From contig CM041465.1 in NCBI GenBank assembly GCA_023213395.1, forward strand, positions 70,935,741-70,999,740: a stretch of DNA of 64,000 nucleotides, in the 5' to 3' direction. Made by a program: the position numbers and the translations under genes. Numbering within the stretch: the first letter of the stretch is position 1; each line of letters opens with the position of its first letter. Under the pieces are notes generated by a model. It saw nothing but the letters and a program-made list of their open reading frames with translations. It did no database searches and was not told the DNA's origin. Of this stretch, positions 22,259-33,606 are shown piece after piece. This DNA comes from Cycas panzhihuaensis. Its lineage: Eukaryota; Cycadophyta.

Positions 22259-22581
22259 TGTAACGAACCATTACACCAAAACCTCAAGGTGTTAGTGAAG
22301 AGGGCCCCCCACCAAGTAGACCATTACCTCCCCCCCGGTTCAAACGGGCTAGCCCCGCCTAGCCCCGCTTTCACCAATGTTCATACGCCCCACAAGCCCT
22401 GGCTACGACGACGTTTTGTGCATTGGCGATGTTTGGTGCATGACCCCACCGCCCCCATAAGCGGTGTTGCCCCCACGGGATTTGAACCTGGGTCTTGGCT
22501 CTGATACCACTTGTAACGAACCATTACACCAAAACCTCAAGGTGTTAGTGAAGAGGGCCCCCCATAAAGTAGACCATTACC
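22259..22581 (-). mobile_element. TRIM (miniature LTR retrotransposon), minus orientation
   Basis: Two 70-bp LTRs starting TGTAACGAACC (22259-22328 and 22513-22582) flank about 180 bp. The right LTR is preceded (22499-22510) by the complement of the tRNA-Met site TGGTATCAGAGCC. A C-run at 22328-22337 is the purine tract on the minus strand. The internal part holds a sequence like tRNA box B (minus strand GGTTCAAATCCC). It has no coding capacity, so a reading frame across it is spurious. Confidence 0.85.
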
Positions 22582-22950
22582 TTAGGGATCCAACCCCTAA
22601 CTTACCTTCTCTTATATCTTGTACTTCTTCTCTCTCTTATATCTTTATTGCTTCTACTTCTTCCCTTTTCTTAATATCCCACATGCATAAGTAGAAGGTT
22701 GTGTAATGGTCATTGAGCACTATATATATTCATGTAATATCCCACATGCATAAGGAGGCGGTTAAGTAGTAAGCATAGAGACATATATATATTTGTGTAA
22801 TCCTTAGAGTATGATATCTTGAATATCATTGTTATTTGCATGTAATTGGGAGGTTGCCCCCTTGAAGGGTATTACAATATAAGTACTCTTTTGGAGTTAT
22901 TTGCTTATTATATTGGTGTGTAATTATCATTAAGGAGTGGTATCCTACCA
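22582..22950 (+). repeat. 5' LTR of gypsy I (lacks the first two bases)
   Basis: It aligns with 28227-28597 at about 97% by eye. It starts TTAGGGATCC instead of TGTTAGGGATCC because the TRIM end abuts it. Two copies of 'aatatcccacatgcataag' lie at 22674 and 22737. Confidence 0.92.
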
Positions 22951-22952
22951 AG

Positions 22953-22964
22953 TGGTATCAGAGT
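22953..22964 (+). other. primer binding site of gypsy I
   Basis: TGGTATCAGAGT lies two bases after the LTR, with one mismatch to the tRNA-Met complement. Confidence 0.88.
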
Positions 22965-23856
22965 GGTCGATCCATTCCTTGTGGGAGAGTCAAGGTACTA
23001 AATAATTAATTTTTTCCATCATTTTTTTCTCATTAGTACCTATTCTCATTTGATTTCCATTTAGTTACTTTACTTTTTGGGGGTAGATAATACCTAACGG
23101 CAATTTCTAACACCGCCATCGTGCGGTTCTTTGCATTTAGATAGAGACCCTATGCCGGGGGTCTATAAATATCACGAGGATATATCGTTTTGGGCTAAGT
23201 GCATTGTGGCTTTTCCGTCCCTTACGTGAAGGACTGGAGATCACACTCCTGAATCAAGCCTTAGATGTAACTCGCCTACTAATTGTGCCTCCACGTACCT
23301 GCGGGTATATAGGAGGACCCCCTAGATAGGCCTTCCTAATATACGTAACCATAGGAAACCTATTGACCATCTGCAATTTGTAGTGCACCGATAAGCGGTT
23401 AGCCCCAGGAAGTTACTCTCCACATACACTAGAGACGAGGTAGTACAACTACAGAGTAGAGCATTTGCCTCTGTAGGTTGATACTATTTATGTCTGGGAT
23501 AAGTATATCGGAGGGCCTACAAACTAGACAAACCCATACATAGTGTACCTGGTTAGTCTATTAGTGGATTGTGAGCACTTAGTCGGTCAGTGAGTCAGTC
23601 ATCATCTATTTGTTAAATCGAGTGTCTCTAGCCAGTCTGTCATCAGTTCTTGTGCACATAGTCTGTCATCCAACCAGTGCCCAAAAAAGCAAAAAAATAA
23701 AAAAGCAAAAAGCAAAAAACAGAAAAGCAAAAAAACAAAAAGCAAAAAAAAAATCCATATTGCCTCATATTGGGGATAACAGTCTACAGACACCCCATCA
23801 AATCCTTTTCAGTCACATTTACCAGCCAAAATTCCAACTTAGGTCTTGTGGACTAA
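22965..23856 (+). other. untranslated leader of gypsy I
   Basis: About 890 bases without a recognisable protein. An A-rich tract of (GCAAAAA)-like units at 23686-23752 stands out, and frames across it give Lys-rich artefacts. Confidence 0.7.
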
Positions 23857-24882
23857 TGGCCCCTAAGATGAACCCAAGATCTCAATGATGCTGTTTCACA
23901 ACTTCGAGAAGATATATTACAAATCCAGAATGACTTCAATGAAAAATTTGAAGCAGTAATGCTAGAGCTCACATCCAAGAAACCTCTTAAGGAAGAAAAG
24001 AGTGATCTTGATGATACTACTCACATAGGTGGGGGTCACTTCGCTAAAGAAGATGAAGGTAATGATGGTAGGCGCTTTCATCCAAACTTCCTTCCTAAGG
24101 TAGAAATCAGGAAGTTTAATGGCATAGATGTACACACCTGGATCACCCAAATGGAACAATACTTTTCTCTTCATCAAGTTCCAACAGATAAGAAGATCCC
24201 TCTTGCTTCTTTACACATGGAAACTGAACCCTACCAATGGTACCAATGGGTCATGAAAATAATTGGTGGGCTTAGTTATCAATGGGAGGGTTTTGTCAAG
24301 GATCTTATAGCTCAATATGACAGTACCTGGGATCAGGACCACTTTAACCAGTTAGCTAAAGTTAGACAGGAGGGGACTGCTTTCAAATTTTATACAGTAG
24401 AATACCAATGTTTCTCCACAAGGGTTGATGGTCTTTGTCAGGATAAATTACTTGAGCTATACATTGGTGGGTTACGAGATGACATCAGACATGAGTTGTG
24501 ACTCTTAAAACCTGATAACATCTCTACAGCTATTAATTTTGCTCGACACATTGAAGCAAAAAATAAGGCATCCCGATCCCCCCAACGAACATTTCCAGAA
24601 AAGCGACCACAATTTCAGGTTCCTGGTGTACAATGAATGACTTCCCAAGAGATGGATGAGAAACGATTGAAAGGGTTGTATTTTCGTTGTAACCAAAAGT
24701 GGAATAAAGACCATAAGTGTCATGAACGATGCTTATTTATAATTGAGGATGTTCAAGATGAGGAACCAGTAGAAGAAGCCTCATTAGAGCTAGAAAATAA
24801 TGATTGTGACCCACCTGAGGAGGAAGAAGAAGATACTGCTACTATATCTGTGCATGCCCTAGCTATAATTGCAGCCCCTTAG
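23857..24882 (+). pseudogene. gypsy I gag
   Basis: The likely start is MAPKMNP at 23857; a frameshift near 23875 moves into the frame of DLNDAVSQLREDILQ. The retrotransposon gag domain runs from about 24090 (KVEIRKFNG-DVHTWITQMEQYF) to LYIGGLRDDIRHEL at 24500. The tail has a zinc-knuckle-like FRCNQKWNKDHKC at 24680-24720 and an acidic stretch at 24740-24835. Stops at 24499 (CGA-type) and 24634 interrupt it. Neighbour order fits a single Ty3 polyprotein. Confidence 0.87.
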
Positions 24883-25300
24883 ACACTCAAACTTATTGGG
24901 TACATTAAGAAAAGGAAGGTGGTTGTCCTCATAGATTCTGGGAGCACCCATAATTTCATTAATCGGAAACTTGCTGAAGAAGTCAACTATTTTTCATATC
25001 CTGTCAAAAATTTTCAGGTTATGGTGGCTAATGGAGGGACACTCACTTGTGGGGGAAAATGTCACAATATCAAGTTACAAATGGGTGACTATCATCTCTC
25101 CACTTCTATGTATGCCATTCCAATTGGAGGAGTTGATGTTGTATTAGGGGTACAATGGCTCAAACCACTAGGGACCATTCAACTAAATATGCAAGAGCTC
25201 TTCATCCGATTTACTTCTGAAGGAATTGACTATCAATTGAATGGGATCATTCCTCCATCGACCCAAATTATCACCACACCGTATGGAGAGGCTTATTAAA
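24883..25300 (+). pseudogene. gypsy I aspartic protease
   Basis: The motif VVVLIDSGSTHNFI at 24919-24960 keeps the catalytic Asp and the DSG triad. VDVVLGVQWL at 25130-25160 is the second conserved block. The open stretch has 126 residues. It follows gag after one stop (24880) and leads to RT after a frameshift near 25290. Confidence 0.87.
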
Positions 25301-26092
25301 AAGGGTGGTACAGGAATCATTGCCAAATGTTATGCTCTAGAAGGTCAAGAACCTCCAACAGAAGGGGACATTCTCCAAGATGATGGTATACCAAATGACT
25401 TAAAATTGGTACTTCACCGCCATAACTGTGTCTTTCAAGATATTCCTCAAGGTCTTCCCCTAGTACGTGACCAAGATCATAGCATTGACCTAGTAGTTGG
25501 AAGTAATCCTCCTTGTATTCGACCATACAGATCCCTACCAAAGAAAAGAATGAAATTGAATGACTAGTTCAAGAACTCCTTAATGTTGGCATTATTAGGG
25601 AAAGTAAAAGCACTTTTTCTCGCCTGATGATTTTAGTAAGAAAAAGGATGGCTCATTTTGCATGTGTATAGACTACATGAGCTCAAGAAGATAACCATCA
25701 AGGATAAATTTCCTATACCAGTCATTGATGAACTCTTAGATGAACTCCATGGAGCAATGTTCTTCACATCATTGGACTTACTACGATACCATCAAATCAG
25801 GATCAAAGCAAAGGATGTTCATAAAACTGCATTTCGTACACATGAAGGTCACTATGAATTTTTAGTCATGCCATTTGGCTTGACTAATGCTCAATCCACC
25901 TTTCAAGGACTCATGAATAGACTCTTTCGACCTTACTTAAGGAAGTTCATATTAGTCTTTTTTGATGACATTTTGATCTTCAGTTGTATGTGGGAAGACC
26001 ATCTTCAGCATGTTGATAAGGCATTACAGGTGCTTGCAGACAACCAGCTTTATGCAAAAAAATCAAAATGTCAATTTGGGCAAATGAAATAG
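25301..26092 (+). pseudogene. gypsy I reverse transcriptase
   Basis: HSIDLVVGSNPPCIRPYR (25480-25530) leads in. [12 protein letters not shown] is split by shifts near 25630-25675. [13 protein letters not shown] at 25765-25800 has the first catalytic Asp, [16 protein letters not shown] lies at 25860-25905, and the catalytic [11 protein letters not shown] at 25950-25985 follows (YxDD as FFDD). A TAG at 26090 replaces a codon before EYLGHIIS. Apart from shifts, the sites are well kept. Confidence 0.9.
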
Positions 26093-26760
26093 AATATTTG
26101 GGCCATATCATCTCTCAAGAAGGAGTCAAGGTGAATCCTAAGAAAATAGCAGTTATCGCAAACTGGCCTAAACCTAAAAACATCAAGGGCCTTCGTGGAT
26201 TCTTAGGAATCATAGGATATTATCGAAAGTTTGTTCAAGGCTATGCAAGGATTGCTTCCCCTTTAATCAATTTGTTAAAAAAGGATTCTTTTCATTGGAA
26301 TGATAAGGCCTCTGAAGCATTTGAACACCTAAAGCTGGCTTTAACTACCACACTAGTCCTTGTAACACTAGACTTTACAAAGACCTTCACCATTGAATGT
26401 GATGCATCGGGGCAAGGCATTGGAGCAGTCTTAATGCAAGAAGGAAAACCTTTGGCTTTTGAAAGTCGTCGACTTACACTCAAGGAACAAGTCAAGTCCA
26501 CCTATGAGAAGGAGATGTTAGCAATTCTTCATGCAGTTAGGAAATGGCAACAATATTTATTGGAAACACATTTCCAAATTAAAACAGACCATGATAGCTT
26601 AAAATATTTCCTATCTCAAAGGACAGCATCTGAGGAACAACAAAAATGGGTCACCAAAATGCAAGCTTTTGACTTTGAAATAATATATAAAAAAGGCAAG
26701 GATAATATAGTCACGATGCTTTATCTCGTAAGGAAGAAGACTCTGCACTATATTCTATCA
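26093..26760 (+). pseudogene. gypsy I connection domain and RNase H
   Basis: YLGHIIS and GLRGFLGIIGYYRKFV (26190-26235) are the connection. RNase H keeps IECDASGQGIGAVLMQEGKPLAF (26393-26460), YEKEMLAILHAVRKWQQYL (26500-26560) and TDHDSLKYFL (26585-26615). The D-E-D residues are present. A shift near 26710 breaks the end (KGKDNIV). Confidence 0.9.
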
Positions 26761-27999
26761 CAACAGTCAATCCCTCTTGGATAGCAGTCGTCAAGCAAGA
26801 ATAGGATGAGGACTCCTTTACAAAGCAGATCATTCAAGACCTTCAAGCTGGAGTAGGGCATTCAACCCATTATACATGGTCTTCAAATATTCTCTGGTAT
26901 AAGAATCAAATATATATATGCCCTCACTCTAGCCTTAAGGAGCAAATTTTACATGATGCACATGCCTCTCCAACAACAGGTCACTCGGGGTTCCTACGAA
27001 CATACCACCGCTTAAAACAATCTTTCTTTTGGAAGGGACAAAAAGGAGATGTAAAGAGATATGTTTCCTCATGTGAAATTTGTCAATGACATAAGATGTA
27101 AAGCAATCAAGTCTCCAAGATTGCCGCAACCCTTCCCATACCAAATCAACGATGGGAAGAAATTTCTATGGACTTCATTGTGGGTCCGCCAAGTCAGAAG
27201 GAAAAGATGCTATACTGGTGGTTGTTGATAGGCTAACTAAATATGCTCATTTTTGTGGCATTCAGGCCACATATAAGGCAAAGCAAATTGCTGAGGTCTT
27301 TTTAAAGGATATACACAGGTTACACGGCATGCCTAAATGTATAGTCAGTGATCGGGATCCCAAGTTTACCAAGAATCGGACGTAACTCTTCCATCTACTT
27401 GGTACTAAACTGACAATGAGCTCAGCCTACCATCCATAAACAGATGGATAAACCGAGGTGGTTAATAAGTGCCTTGAAGGATACCTTCGGTGTTATGCTT
27501 TAGATAAGCAGGGGCAGTGGCATCATTGGCTTCCTTTAGCAGAATGGTGGTATAATACAACCTATCATGCATCAGCAGGAATGAATCCCTTCCAAGCATT
27601 ATATAGCTATGAACCACCCACACTTAAAAACTATGCCATAATCAGTTCTAAGGTTCAAGCAGTCGAAGACCACATCCAACAAACAACACATATTCTTAAG
27701 CTACTTAAGGAAAATTTGAACTTTGCACAAAATCGGATGAAACAACAGGCAGATAAAGGGTGAAGTGAATGAGCATTTCAACCAGGTGATTGGGTATACT
27801 TACGGTTGCAACCGTATAAGCAGGAATCTCTCAAACGGAATGGGCAATATAAGTTACAACCTTGATTTTATGGGCCTTACAAAATTCTCAAGAAGATTGG
27901 TGAAGTTGCATATGCCTTAGACTTACCACCACTATCAAGGATCCATAATGTCTTTCATGTTTCATGTCTCAAGAAGGTAATTGGGCAACAAGTACAAGT
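26761..27999 (+). pseudogene. gypsy I integrase
   Basis: The HHCC finger spans HDAHASPTTGHSGF (26950) to CEIC (27075). The core has ISMDFI in one frame at 27160 and [12 protein letters not shown] at 27215. SDRDPKF at 27347-27367 is the second Asp and TEVVNKCLEGYL at 27450-27480 the catalytic Glu. LAEWWYNTTYHASAGMNPFQ follows at 27535. The C-terminal YGPYKILKKIGEVAYALDLP lies at about 27868. Stops at 27087, 27437 and 27760 and shifts near 27150 and 27380 inactivate it. Confidence 0.9.
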
Positions 28000-28199
28000 T
28001 CAAATAGAATTACCTATATTAAATGAGGAGGGGCAACTTCAACTCATTCCAGAATGTATCATCGACCGAAGAATTCGACATCTACGATCCAGACAAATCA
28101 TTGAGTATCTCATCAAATGGAAACAACTTCCGCGAGAAGATGCAACCTGGGAGAATGAACAATTTATCCTAGAGCACCCTGAGATCACCAAGCTTTGAG
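28000..28199 (+). pseudogene. gypsy I C-terminal chromodomain
   Basis: PECIIDRRIRHLRSRQIIEYLIKWKQLPREDATWENEQFI is a chromodomain-like fold with the conserved W-K and A-T-W-E block, in line with the chromovirus branch of Ty3/gypsy. In that branch the domain is thought to steer integration to marked chromatin. This block itself has no stop. The ORF ends in TGA at about 28197, just before the purine tract. Confidence 0.85.
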
Positions 28200-28213
28200 G
28201 GCAAAGCTTTTTT

Positions 28214-28224
28214 AAGGGGGGGAC
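28214..28224 (+). other. polypurine tract of gypsy I
   Basis: AAGGGGGGGA lies shortly before the 3' LTR start at 28227. Confidence 0.8.
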
Positions 28225-28226
28225 TT

Positions 28227-28597
28227 TGTTAGGGATCCAACCCCTAACTTACCTTCTCTTATATCTTGTAGTTCTTTTCTCTCTTATATCTTTATTTCTT
28301 CTACTTCTTCCCTTTTCTTAATATCCCACATGCATAAGTAGAAGGTTGTGTAGTGGTCATTGAGCACTATATATATTCATGTAATATCCCACATGCATAA
28401 GGAGGTGGTTGAGTAGTAAGCATAGAGACATATATATATTTGTGTAATCCTTAGAGTATGATATCTTGAATATCATTGTTATTTGCATGTAATTGGGAGG
28501 TTGCCCCCTCGAAGGGTATTGCAATATAAGTGCTCTTTTGGAGTTATTTGCTTATTATATTGGTGTGTAATTATCATTAAGGAGTGGTATCCTACCA
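28227..28597 (+). repeat. 3' LTR of gypsy I
   Basis: Complete, from TGTTAGGG to CCTACCA, followed by the target duplication CATAC. Confidence 0.93.
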
Positions 28598-28635
28598 CAT
28601 ACTTCTATCATCTCTTCTACTTCTTCATCATCACC

Positions 28636-29590
28636 ATGTCATCTCAATTCAAGCAAAATGTTAACTGCATATTGAAAGGTAAAGAAAATTGGGATATATG
28701 GTACATTGGAATTAAAAATATTACAAAGTATGAAGGCCTTTGGAGAGCCCACTTACAGCTTACACCCAACACACCAACAACGGCTACAATAGTTGCTTCG
28801 AGTGGATCTACCCCAATAGCTCCTACAGATGCTGCAACTAAACTATAATAGGAGATAGATGATGAAAAGATTCATGTAGGAATTTTGTTGGTCATTGATC
28901 ACTCCTTACAGAACTTGAGAAACGAAGAGGAATATGATATAGCTTGGAAGGTCCTAGAAGTTCTTAGAAAGAACTTTGATACAAAGTCAGATTTAGAATT
29001 TATTCATCTTGTTTTAAAAATGAACAAATTAAAAATGCAGAAGGGACGAACTCATGAGACAATAAATCTCCTTCGACCAATCAAACAGGCAATTGACAAA
29101 GACTTTAAGACCTAATTCATCACTTGGGTATTTTTGATCCAATCATGTTTACATGTCTATGATTATAAAAACTTGCTTGGAAGTCTTCAATCTAGTGGAA
29201 TATTGAAGACACTCAACTTTAAAGAACTTGCCGAGAAGTTCATAGAATTTGACAAGACCTTTGATACAAACTTTGTAGCCTCTAACTCTCTTCTAGATGC
29301 AGCCTTTGAGATAGAAGAAGAAGTTTGCTACACAAAAAATCAGGGTCCCTCTCATGGCAGAGGAAATAACCAAGCAAGAGGAAGAGCAAGAAATATAGGA
29401 AATTATCCACAAGGTCAATCAAACTCTCAATCACAACCTCGATAGTTTTAAGGCTGAGGGCCACCTCAACAAAGAGCAAGACAGTTAGGCCAAACCAGTA
29501 CTTCTTCAGGGATTGGTAATCAAACCATTATGTATGATTAGTGTAATTGTAAAGGACACTTAGCAAAAGATTGCAGAACTACCACTTATA
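28636..29590 (+). pseudogene. copia J gag
   Basis: The start MSSQFKQNVNCILKGKENWDIWYIGIKN is a typical copia gag N-terminus. The UBN2 domain continues through WKVLEVLRKNFDTKSDLEF at 28945-29000 and a Gly/Arg/Gln-rich tail at 29340-29440. A CCHC knuckle reads CNCKGHLAKDC at 29542-29575 (first Cys replaced by a stop). Stops at 28846 (TAA), 29113 and 29443 interrupt an otherwise readable gene. Its decay is lighter than in A or K. Confidence 0.87.
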
Positions 29591-29940
29591 AGTTGGCAAA
29601 GTTCCAACCAAAACACGGAGCTCATAATGTTAAAGAAACTTGTGAAGAATCCTTTAGTGGTGCAGGTTTTGTATAAACACACATTCAAAGAATTAAGGGA
29701 TCTTCAGCATCAAATGCCATTGACTAACCAAAGAGATACTTTGAAGCTTGGTGTGGATATATCACTTGTGAATTCCCTTTACCCTATTGGAATTGCCAAT
29801 AGTGTGGGTTCAATCGATGGACAGTGGATCATGGACACAGGAGCAACTCAACATATGACATGAAATCATAGTCTATATCAAACATTTGACTCAAATGTTC
29901 ATGGAGTTGTTCACATGGTTGATAAATCACAACAACCTGT
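29591..29940 (+). pseudogene. copia J protease
   Basis: The active site WIMDTGATQHMT at about 29827-29863 is intact copia type. A TGA follows (Trp expected). Upstream, DISLVNSLYPIGIANS is readable. The segment joins gag and the integrase lead-in. Confidence 0.85.
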
Positions 29941-31170
29941 TAAAGGAATTAGCAACATTCACCTAAAACTCCTAGGCTTAGAAGATTTTACATTGCTTAA
30001 TGTCTTATATATACCCAATCTCAAACAAAACCTACTATCTTTATCCACACTTGTTTCTCGTGGATTTGATCTGAGTGTAACTACAAATGACCAGACTCTT
30101 AAGGTCATTCACCCTCTAACTAATCAAGTGGTTTTGACTAGACATCTCTCTGGAAAACTCTTTCAACTGAATGGCTCTCCATCTTCTGAAGCCCATTATG
30201 CCCAAAGCCCTTATGCCGACGAAGAATTTGCATTTAATTCCATCTTGACCCATCCAACGTTGTCACTAGAAGCTCTTTGGCATGCTCGTATGGGCTATGT
30301 TCACATTGATAGACTTAGAGATCTTTTTAATACTCTTCCAAACCTTCCAAAGTTTTCCTCTAAGCCCTTTAAATATGAAGCTTGTATCATTGCCAAATCT
30401 CATCGACAACCCTTTTCCAAAAGTTAGTGGAAATCAAGCCATCCATTACAATTGGTACACTCTAATTTGTGTGAGCTAATGCCCATTCCTTCACTAAAGG
30501 GCAAGCTATATTACATCTCTTTCATTGATGATTTTACTAGAAAAGTATGGGTAGCTTTTCTATATAAGAAAGATGAAGCATTCCATATATTCAAGGAATT
30601 CAAAGCCCTCACTGAAAAATAGTTAAGTTATCAACTTAAATGTCTTCAAACTGATAATGGTGGCAAATATACCTCATATGAGTTTGAAAGTTACCTTCAA
30701 GATAATGGCATTAAGCATCAAACAATAGTAGCAGGTACCCCACAATAAAATGGAGTTGTTGAGTGCATGAATAGGACAATCATGAACATAGCTCATGCTA
30801 CGTTAATATATAAAAATGTACCTACCTATCTATGGCTTGAAGTAATCTGGACAGCTGTTTATTGTATCAATGTTATTAGCCCATCAAAGGAAGTACAATC
30901 ACTTAATGAAAAATGGTCAGGACAAGCCCTTGTTGTTCACTACTTTAGAATTTTTAGCTCTACATGCTATGCCCACATTCTAGATATAGATAGAAATAAA
31001 CTCCAGCTAAGGGAACTTAAAGGCATCTTTGTTGGATACCCTATAGATAAGAAAGGGTATACGGTCTTCATACCTTCACAATGAAAAACCATCATTACCA
31101 GAGATGTCATTTTTGCAGAGACAGAGGACCAGTTACTTAAATTAGACTCCATAGTACCCTCACGCTGCTA
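29941..31170 (+). pseudogene. copia J integrase
   Basis: The lead-in LYIPNLKQNLLSLSTL (30005-30055) precedes the HHCC region (LWHARMGYVHIDRL, then a CIIAK remnant). The core carries FIDDFTRKVWVAFLYKKDEAF near 30520, CLQTDNGGKY near 30645 and NGVVECMNRT at 30755, so D, D and E are kept. The C-terminal FRIFSSTCYAHIL and LKGIFVGYPIDKKGYTVF lie at 30950-31075. Stops at 30424, 30622, 30746 and 31081 fall at expected Gln or Arg codons. Confidence 0.9.
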
Positions 31171-31590
31171 CAATAATGTTATCAAGTATGATGTTCAGAT
31201 TCTAAAATTTAGGGGGGGGGGGGGGTGGGGGACAGACATAAATTACTCCAAAAGTTTGAAGCTGATAATAGAGCCTTGGAGGATACAAGTTGTGACTATG
31301 AATAAATGAGTACACATCTAACACCATCTTTCGAAGATAACAGAGTTGACAAAGATAAAATAGTGGTAGAAGGACCATCTTCCTCAAGTACATCCTCCTT
31401 ATAAAATAATCATTTTAATGAACATGATGAGAACTAAGAAGTTGGGGAAATGAGGACATCATTCCCAACTCGAGGATCTCAAGAAGCCTGCCAGCTCAAT
31501 AAGGACATACAACCAGATGAGGTGGGCAAAACTGGCACTCAAAGTGCCCATAGAGCAAGAATGCAGGAATCATTATATACTGAGCTTGAA
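31171..31590 (+). other. copia J integrase-RT linker with a long G run
   Basis: Low-conservation linker. It holds G14-T-G5 at 31212-31231, which is probably unstable and breaks the frame. Confidence 0.75.
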
Positions 31591-32640
31591 CCAGCAAAAT
31601 TGCACCTTACTCTTAATGAAGAGCCCTTAACATACCAAGAAGCTATAAAGCATGTAGCTTGGAGAAATTCCATGAATGAAGAGTACTAATCTCTTATCAA
31701 GAATAGTACATGAGAGCTTGTTAATATACCACTTGGTAGAAAGGTAGTTTAAAATAAATGGGTGTTCAAAAATAAATATAGATCAGATGACACCCTTGAA
31801 AAACACAAGGTGAGGTTGGTAGCTAAAGGATTTACATAAAGGGAAGGAATCGACTACACTGAAGTCTTTGCACCTACAACCAAGTGGCCTACAATTAGAA
31901 CTCTTGTGGCCTTGGCTACTCAACAGGGTTGGAAAATCCACCAACTTGATATTAAGATTACATTTCTCAATGGAGATCTTGAAGAAGAAATTTACATGGC
32001 TCAGCCAGAAGGATATGAGATTGAAGGTCAAGAGCATAAGGTTTGTAGGCTCAGAAAGTCCTTGTATGGCCTTAAACAAGCCCCTTACGCTTGGTTTGCC
32101 AAGTTGTCTAAAAGGATGAGGCAACTTGGATATGAGATTTGTGACTATCAAGATATTGATACAACATTGTTCATCAAGCTCCATAAAGATAAAGTCACTT
32201 ATCTTATAATCTTTGTGGATGACATGCTAGTAACAGTTAATAGTGAACAGGTAATAAGCCAACTGAAAAAGGACCTTGGAAAAATGTTCGAATTGTCTGA
32301 CCTTAGTTTGATGAAATATTACTTGGGAATTGAAGTAACACAAAAGAATAGAAAATTTTTTCTCTCCTAAGAAAAATACATCAACGATCTTCTAACCAAG
32401 CTTTAGTTAGGAGATACTCGACCAATGATGTTACCTATGGATCTTAACACCAAACTCTCAGCTGAAGGTGACACTAGGGAGGTAGACACAACACTCTATA
32501 GGAAACTTGTAGGTAGTCTCATCTACACTACCAATACAAGGCTAGATATTATACACTTTATCACTATTCTTGCTCGTTACATGACAAATGCTAAGCAGAA
32601 TCATTGGCAGGTAGTAGTGCGAGTATTGAGATACCTTAAG
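31591..32640 (+). pseudogene. copia J reverse transcriptase
   Basis: EEPLTYQEAIKHVAW-NSMNEEY (31618-31688) starts the domain. VRLVAKGFT at 31812, QLDIKITFLNGDLEEEIYM at about 31942-31998, SLYGLKQAPYAWF at 32058 and the catalytic LIIFVDDMLVT at 32205-32235 follow, then LMKYYLGIEV at 32310. Few stops remain (31688, 31711, 31838, 32370, 32406). The main blocks are intact, so this is the best-preserved copia RT in the window. Confidence 0.92.
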
Positions 32641-33132
32641 ATGACCAGTAAATATGGTATGTTGTATGAACCTAATTCAGACTTCAAGCTTTCTGCATAC
32701 ACAGACTCAGACTTTGCAGGAGATAAAGATACAGGAAGATCTATGTCTAGGTATATAACATTTCTTGGAATAGCACCAATATCATGGAGATCCAGAAGGC
32801 AGAAGATAGTTGCAGATTCAATTACCAAAGCTGAATACATTGCTACTTCTGAGATCAGTAAAGAGGTGATATGGCTGAGAAAATTATTGGAAACATTGAA
32901 TATCACCCAAACAAGTCCTATGAGTCTTCATGTGGATAATCAATCAGCAATCTGCATGGCAAAAAATCATGTATTTCATGATCGTACTAAATACATAAGT
33001 ACAAAAGTCCACAAGATTAAGGAACTTGTTCATGATGGCACAATTTAATTAGATTACTGCCCCACAGCAGATCAAGTGGCCGATATCTTCACCAAACCAT
33101 TGCAAAGGGTGAAGTTTGAACAGTTCTAAAGG
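32641..33132 (+). pseudogene. copia J RNase H
   Basis: LSAYTDSDFAGDKDTGRSMSRY (32690-32755), ISWRSRRQKIVADS and KAEYIATSEISKEVIWLRKLL (32830-32895), VDNQSAICMAKN (32933-32970) and ADQVADIFTKPLQRVKFEQF (33068-33127) form the full domain. TAA near 33048 interrupts HDGTI-LDYC, where Gln is likely. Confidence 0.92.
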
Positions 33133-33606
33133 TAGCCCGGCCTTAGGGCCTCCATCTTCGATTAATCAAAGAAGATGGTAACAGGATCATCATACTCTAT
33201 TCTTTTCATGAAAACCCCTTGTGGGAACGGAAGAATAAGAGTAAGTCTCTGCTCTCTTTGTGAAAACCCCATGTGGGCATAGAAGGATAAGGGTTGTACT
33301 TATTTTAGAAAATCAGAACCAGTGAAAACCCAAAAGGGCATAAGGGATGACCAAACAATATATGGAGACTTAGCATTAAAATTTGCACATTTAAGCTACT
33401 TGGCTATCAGGCTACATCAAAGAGTCACCTTAGCCATTTTGATTTATAAAAGGGGCTATAGATATTAGAAAGTTCATGGGTTTTTATTCCCTGTGAGGGT
33501 TTTCCCACAAAAGTGTCATTTAGAATTTCATTGTAATAATGAGGCTCAAATGAAGACCTCATAGAATAGATTTTCTGAAAATGACCTTCCACCATTAAGG
33601 GGGGAT
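33133..33606 (+). other. 3' untranslated stretch of copia J with purine tract
   Basis: No coding. Three loosely repeated 'gaaaacccc...gggcataa' units occur at 33210-33345. The purine tract TAAGGGGGGAT at 33597-33606 precedes the LTR. Confidence 0.75.

Larger units (their letters stand above)
22259..28597 (+). mobile_element. chimeric unit: TRIM fused to chromodomain gypsy I
   Basis: A TRIM (22259-22581) is followed without a gap by a gypsy whose 5' LTR lacks its first two bases TG. The outer ends carry the only target duplication, CATAC at 22254-22258 and 28598-28602. No duplication lies between the parts. This suggests that the two integrated together as one DNA or were joined by recombination. 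Confidence 0.8.

Noticed and set aside
22178-22504. 108-residue frame and a second frame at 22464-22694
   Set aside because: They lie across the TRIM, its LTRs and primer site, so they are non-coding.
22470-22510. Possible tRNA gene (box B like sequence and tRNA-Met like end)
   Set aside because: No cloverleaf or box A; it is the TRIM primer site and internal region.
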